Assembly: GCA_030522415.1 (NCBI GenBank)
Contig: CM060121.1
Coordinates: forward strand, 4,557,476 to 4,621,475
Length of the DNA: 64,000 nucleotides
Direction of reading: 5' to 3'
Source: Channallabes apus
Taxonomy: Eukaryota > Chordata > Actinopteri > Siluriformes > Clariidae
The notes below the pieces were generated by a model that saw only the letters and a list, made by a program, of their open reading frames with translations, was not told where the DNA came from and did no database searches. Below, one piece after another: positions 59,704-64,000 of this stretch. Both the position numbers and the translations under genes were made by a program. The first letter of the stretch is position 1. The number at the start of each line of letters is the position of its first letter.

Positions 59704-59778
59704 AGTTTTTGTGATGGCTTAAAACACTGTGTGTCCCAGCCGCTATCCACCACAGTGGTATCATCTGTGACAAAAACA
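59704..59778 (-). other. DH segment Df (type A) with 12-RSS on both sides
   Basis: Nonamer agtttttgt 59704-59712, CACTGTG 59725-59731, core 59732-59750, CACAGTG 59751-59757, nonamer acaaaaaca 59770-59778, 12-bp spacers. Coding core GTGGATAGCGGCTGGGACA (19 nt, the longest), reading VDSGWD or WIAAGT. Confidence 0.95.
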
Positions 59779-60559
59779 ACTGTCACATTTAGCATGTATT
59801 CATTGAGCAAACATTTTAAAATCACTTATGATAATTACACATGTACATTGAGATGCTGTGGCAGGGTTGATTTAATTCACTATGAATATTACTGTATCTT
59901 ATCGGTAAAACACTGATACTGTGTATCGGTTTTCTGACTTGCAGTTGACTTTGGACTTGATAAAACACAATGCACCTCAATAGTCAATGTCATCTACCTC
60001 ATTACAGACTCCTAAATCTTCACACTGGAATTCAAGAAAATTGGATTTTGTGCCTTTCAACTCTTCCTCCAGACTGTGAGCTTCATTCCCAAGAGCACCT
60101 TTACATTTTGCACCACTGAGCAAAGTCTTTTCTCCCCTTAGCCTAAATAAGATGCTTTTGATATATCTGGCTTGATACTAGGGGTGCAACAGTTGTAGCA
60201 CATTTATTGAAGAGGTTTACGCATAGTGGCTTTTGATGAACTGACTCCAACTTCACTCAACTAATTGTGAAGCTTTGCTTAACAATCTTCTTAAGTCTGT
60301 GGTTATCCATGTTGCTTGTGCACCTTTTTCTACCAAACATTTCCTTTCCAGTCAACGTTTTATAAATCTGCATGTCTTCTAGACATAACTCAGCAATCTT
60401 CCTCATGTGTGTATTGAACTAGAACAAGAGATACAGTAAATGGTATTCATGAAAAGTCACTGCATTACAAGGAAAATTATTTTAAAATATGCTACAGACA
60501 TAAATAACCCAAATGTTTAAATGACTATTTTAAGAACTTTTTGCCCCTTCTTTCCATAT

Positions 60560-61130
60560 TGGAGTTTGTATGTTCTCCCCGTGCTTGGTTGTCCCCCCCC
60601 CCCCCATCATCTTCTATACCGCTTAATCCTGTGTTCAGGGTCGCGGGGGACCTGGAGCCTATCCCAGGAGACTTTGGGCACTAGGCGGGGTACACCATGG
60701 ACAGGGTGCCAATCCATCGCAGTGCACACACACATACACACACTCACACACCCAATCACACAGTACGGGCAATTTAGGAACGCCAATTAGCCTAACCTGC
60801 ATATCTTTGGACTGTGGGAGGAAACCGGAGTACCCGGAGGAAACCCACCAAGCACGGGGAGAACATGCAAACTCCATGCACACAGAGACGGGAATCGAGC
60901 CTGGCCGGGGAATCGAACCCAGACCCTGGAGGTGCAAGGTGACAGTGCTAACCACTACACCACCGCGCCGCCACCCAAATTGCCTGTATGAGTGTGTAAT
61001 TGAGTGTATGTGTGTGCCCTGTGATGGATTGGCATTCTGTCCGGTGTGTACCCCGCCTCGTGCTCTATCCCAGGCCCCCCGTGACCCTGAATACAGGATA
61101 AAGCGGTATAGATAATGAGTGAGTGAGAGA
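60560..61130. mobile_element. SINE inserted into an older, opposite SINE
   Basis: A full minus-strand SINE (about 60606-60973, head ggcggcgcggtggtgtagtg) interrupts a + oriented one, whose parts remain at about 60568-60592 (gtatgttctccccgtgcttg) and 60975-61130 (caaattgcctgtatgagtgt ... ataaagcggtatagataatg). A poly-C run marks the junction at about 60593-60605. Confidence 0.83.
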
Positions 61131-61534
61131 GAGTATATATCACAAATATGTGAAATTATGGTAATCATTAATGCTTTGGGCTGCTCCATGGCTAGTATAC
61201 CTTTTTTTAGGCACAAAACCTGGTTGCCACTCGACTAAAGAAAACCATCTTCACAATCTAAGGTGGCAAATGATCTGCATTTTTTTCTTTGCCTGTTGTA
61301 TACCAATTGTCTGATACTACCCCACTAATAAATTTCATTACACTTTCTTAAATACAGGAAGAACTAATAAGTGAATTATTTTTATAGACCTTTAGTATCT
61401 GCTTAGTTTCTGAACTCATGTGAACTCTTACAGTGCATGTTTTCACTAACAGACATATACTGTGCTAGTCAAGGCAGACATATACTGTGGCTGACATATA
61501 CAGACATATACAGACATACAGTATACTGTGCTAG

Positions 61535-62220
61535 TTGAGGAAGTTTGGGGTTTCCCCTGCTGTCCTTAAGGCTTTCTACTCGGGTGCTGTTGAGAGCATC
61601 CTAACACAGAACATTTCATCCTGGTTTGGGAATAGCTGTGTACAGGACAGGAAAGCCCTCCAGAGAGTGATCCGGGCAGCTGAACGCTGCTGCAGGTTAA
61701 CTCTCCCCTCCATGCAGGACATCTACACCAGGAGATGTAAAACCAGGGCAGCTCGTATCATTAAGGACTTGTCGCACCCCAATAACGGACTGTTCAAACT
61801 TCTGCATTCAGGCAGAAGGTTCCGGGTCATTATGGCCAAAACGGAGAGACTCAGGAGGAGTTTTTATCCACAGGCGATTAGACTCCTCAACCATGATGGG
61901 CCACTCTCCCATTCATAGGACTGGTAACAGTTCACCCACACACTGCTGTGCTGACATTCCACACTGCACACTGCACTTTAGTCTGGACTGTAAGCATCAC
62001 TTGCACTAACACCTTTATCCTGCTCAGATACACACTTTATTATTATGTTTACATTTGCACCTTTTTTTTTTTTTTTTCTCTATTTCTATTTATAGATTAT
62101 TTCTTTTGTTTCTTGTTATTTGCACAAAGTAGGAGCGGTTCAGGATACATTTCACTGCGTGTTGTACTTGTATAACTATGCATGTGACAAATAAAGAATC
62201 TTGAATCTTGAATCTTGAAA
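61535..62220 (+). mobile_element. Non-LTR retrotransposon 3' fragment, + strand
   Basis: A 127-codon ORF (VLKAFYSGAVESILTQNISS, RKALQRVIRAAERCCRLTLP, DIYTRRCKTRAARIIKDLSH) matches the C-terminal region after RT in the family also found at 54475-56885, but as a diverged lineage. The 3' UTR ends in tandem gaatctt repeats (62195-62220). Inserted between Df and Dg. Confidence 0.82.
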
Positions 62221-62262
62221 GGAGTTTAAACCTGTAAGCCTATAGAAGTTCAGTTTCAGCAG

Positions 62263-62335
62263 GGTTTTTGTCATGGCTTAAAATACTGTGCCACCACTAC
62301 CCCAATACACAATGATAAACAGCATTGCAAAAACA
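62263..62335 (-). other. DH segment Dg (type C), signals with one mismatch each
   Basis: Nonamer 62263-62271, heptamer tACTGTG 62284-62290 (mismatch at the end distal to coding), core 62291-62307, heptamer CACAaTG 62308-62314, nonamer gcaaaaaca 62327-62335, 12-bp spacers. Coding core TATTGGGGTAGTGGTGG. CAC next to the core is intact on both sides, so it may still recombine, though less efficiently. Confidence 0.88.
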
Positions 62336-62765
62336 TCTCAACATGAAAACAGGAACATTAACTGGAGCCTGCGATATTGCATACAGATTTTAAACTATAG
62401 TAATCATCTTCAAAAGCTCTTTATTTCTCCTGGTCATTTTAAGTTTTTGGAAGCTATAATTGTCTTCTGGCAAACTATATCTTGTTAGTCTATTCTGCAA
62501 GTTTTATATCAGACTTTATTGCAGTGTATTTGTTTACAATTGAAAATAATCACTCAAATTAATCACATTTTGTTGCTTTGCAGCCTGAAATAAAGACAGA
62601 TACAGTTTTTGTTTTATTCAGCTGTATTTACTTATGCTTTTAACACCCAAGAGAAATTTGATATCACAAAATGTAACATATTAAAGGCAAGTGATTCTTT
62701 TCTAAACCCACTTTAACTTTTCTTCCATCAAATGGAAGTGTTTTAAATATCTGAATAGATTTCAT

Positions 62766-62891
62766 TCATTCATTCATCTTCTATACCGCTTTATCCTGTG
62801 ATCAGGGTCGCGGGGGACCTGGAGCCTATCCCAGGAGACTTTCGGGCACAAGACAGGGTACACCCTGGACAGGGTGCCAATCCATCGCAGG

Positions 62892-62941
<50 letters not shown>

Positions 62942-63170
62942 TCACCCATCCATGCACACACTACGGGCAATTTGGGAACGCCAATTAGCCTAACCTGCAT
63001 ATCTTTGGACTGTGGGAGGAAACCGGAGAACCCGGAGGAAACCCACCAAGCACGGGGAGAACATGCAAACTCCATGCACACAGAGACGGGAATCGAGCCT
63101 GGCCGGGGAATCAATCCCAGTCCCTGGAGGTGCAAGGCGACAGTGCTAACCACTACACCACCGTGCCGCC
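62766..63170 (-). mobile_element. tRNA-derived SINE, young copy with 14-bp target duplication
   Basis: Head ggcggcacggtggtgtagtg at 63170, CA run at about 62893-62940, (GAAT)n tail. The target duplication tgaatagatttcat is perfect at 62752-62765 and 63171-63184. It lies between Dg and Dh. Confidence 0.92.
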
Positions 63171-63232
63171 TGAATAGATTTCATAATTCTAAAACATTTT
63201 AGATAAATTAGGATATTGTTTTGTAGCCCTAA

Positions 63233-63470
63233 TCTAGGCAGCATGGTCGTGTAGTGGTTAGCACTGTAGCCTTGCATATTCAGGGTCTAGAGTTTGAGTC
63301 TTGCCTTTGGGTCTGTGTGTGTGGACTTTACATTTTCTCCATGTGCTTGGTGGGTTGCAACCATGTACTCTGGTTTCCTCCCATATACTGTATGTAGAAT
63401 AGACTAATAGATTACCTGTCGTCTGAGTGTTTGTGCGCCAAGGATAAGTGGTATAGAGAATTTGGGAGTG
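63233..63470 (+). mobile_element. Old SINE copy in the C-to-B interval of D cassette 3
   Basis: ggcagcatggtcgtgtagtg ... gagtcttgcctttgggtctg, diverged head-first copy at the position equivalent to 51638 and 56886. Confidence 0.75.
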
Positions 63471-63587
63471 AAAACCTTAAACTAATGAAATGTTGACCAT
63501 GTTATTCTATAAATATACTATTACTTTTGGTCAGAGTCTGCTCACACATTTCCAGTGGGTTTTTTTTTTTGCTTCCACAGATCTATA

Positions 63588-63653
63588 GGTTTTTGTAGTG
63601 ACATAAAACACTGTGCTCCATCCCACACAGTGATGTACTCCATTACAAAAACA
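63588..63653 (-). other. DH segment Dh (type B) with 12-RSS on both sides
   Basis: Nonamer 63588-63596, CACTGTG 63609-63615, core 63616-63625, CACAGTG 63626-63632, nonamer acaaaaaca 63645-63653, 12-bp spacers. Coding core TGGGATGGAG, 10 nt, the shortest D here. Confidence 0.94.
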
Positions 63654-64000
63654 ACTGAGAAAACCACTTTAAATCACAATATTTCCCCTCAAACAGTAAC
63701 TTTCAATAAAAATACATAAATTAATTAATTTTAAAAATGTATTTTATAAAAAAAATAAACAATAATAAATAATAAATATAAAATTAAAAATATATCAAAA
63801 TAAATAAATAAATTGTACATTTTTATATACTTTTTAATCATTTTTATATTAAATGAATCAGTTATTAAGGCTCACTTAACTTATATTAACAGTTAAGTAG
63901 TCAACAAACAATAACAATAAACACGAATATATCTGAAGATAAGACAAGAAATGCATGTTTTGCTTTGCATTTTTTTTTCTGCAGACTAATTTCTGTTGCA
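63654..64000. other. End of window, AT-rich spacer
   Basis: No V segment, further D or coding sequence before the window ends. Confidence 0.5.

Noticed and set aside
46000..64000. VH gene segments
   Set aside because: I searched for leader/V-exon features and V-type 23-RSS downstream of YYC-type codons and found none; all RSS pairs here are D-type with 12-bp spacers.

Overview
The window is vertebrate, almost certainly teleost, germline DNA. It holds most of an immunoglobulin heavy-chain (IgH) locus transcribed on the minus strand, so the locus reads from high to low coordinates. The arrangement of an IgM constant gene followed by a long IgD gene with an internally duplicated delta2-delta3-delta4 block, the lack of any IgT/IgZ constant exon between the D segments and C-mu, and an octamer/E-box cluster between the mu membrane exons and C-delta all resemble the published channel catfish locus. 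A siluriform host is my inference; the sequence does not name the species.

Layout. Positions 1-2136 (+) carry the last three exons of an unrecognised gene converging on the IgH locus. IgD constant exons lie at 6481-12653 (-): delta1, delta2a-3a-4a, delta2b-3b-4b, two further domains and one membrane exon. A candidate B-cell enhancer lies at about 13.5-13.7 kb. IgM exons lie at 14065-22817 (-): mu1 to mu4 with secretory tail, TM1, and a TM2 mini-exon coding only Val-Lys-stop. Six JH segments with recombination signals lie at 24785-26574, with an RSS-less J at 24162 and a truncated J at 26792. A 20 kb stretch dominated by transposable elements (26.8-46.8 kb) separates J from D. Eight intact DH segments, each flanked by 12-bp-spacer signals on both sides, lie from 46.8 to 63.7 kb. 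No VH segment is present; V genes would lie beyond 64000.

The RSS geometry fits: D segments carry 12-spacer signals on both sides and J segments carry 22/23-spacer signals, so D-to-J joining obeys the 12/23 rule. A rearranged VDJ would splice from the J donor (phase 1) to mu1. All constant-domain exons are phase 1-1, so mu3-to-TM1 splicing for membrane IgM and mu1-to-delta1 splicing for a chimeric IgD both stay in frame.

The most novel structure is the D array. From flanking sequence the D segments fall into three types (A, C, B on the + strand). They recur as three A-C-B cassettes, the middle one decayed and split by a LINE. Shared and unshared repeat insertions give a relative history of the duplication. 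Other items of note are a GC-AG intron in IgD, a J segment lost at the edge of a transposon-derived block, a DIRS-like retroelement that keeps its internal complementary region, an insertion of a hAT element with a perfect 8-bp target duplication, tRNA-derived SINEs with clean target duplications, and an 87-bp palindrome just downstream of IgD. All coordinates come from reading splice sites and motifs by eye.
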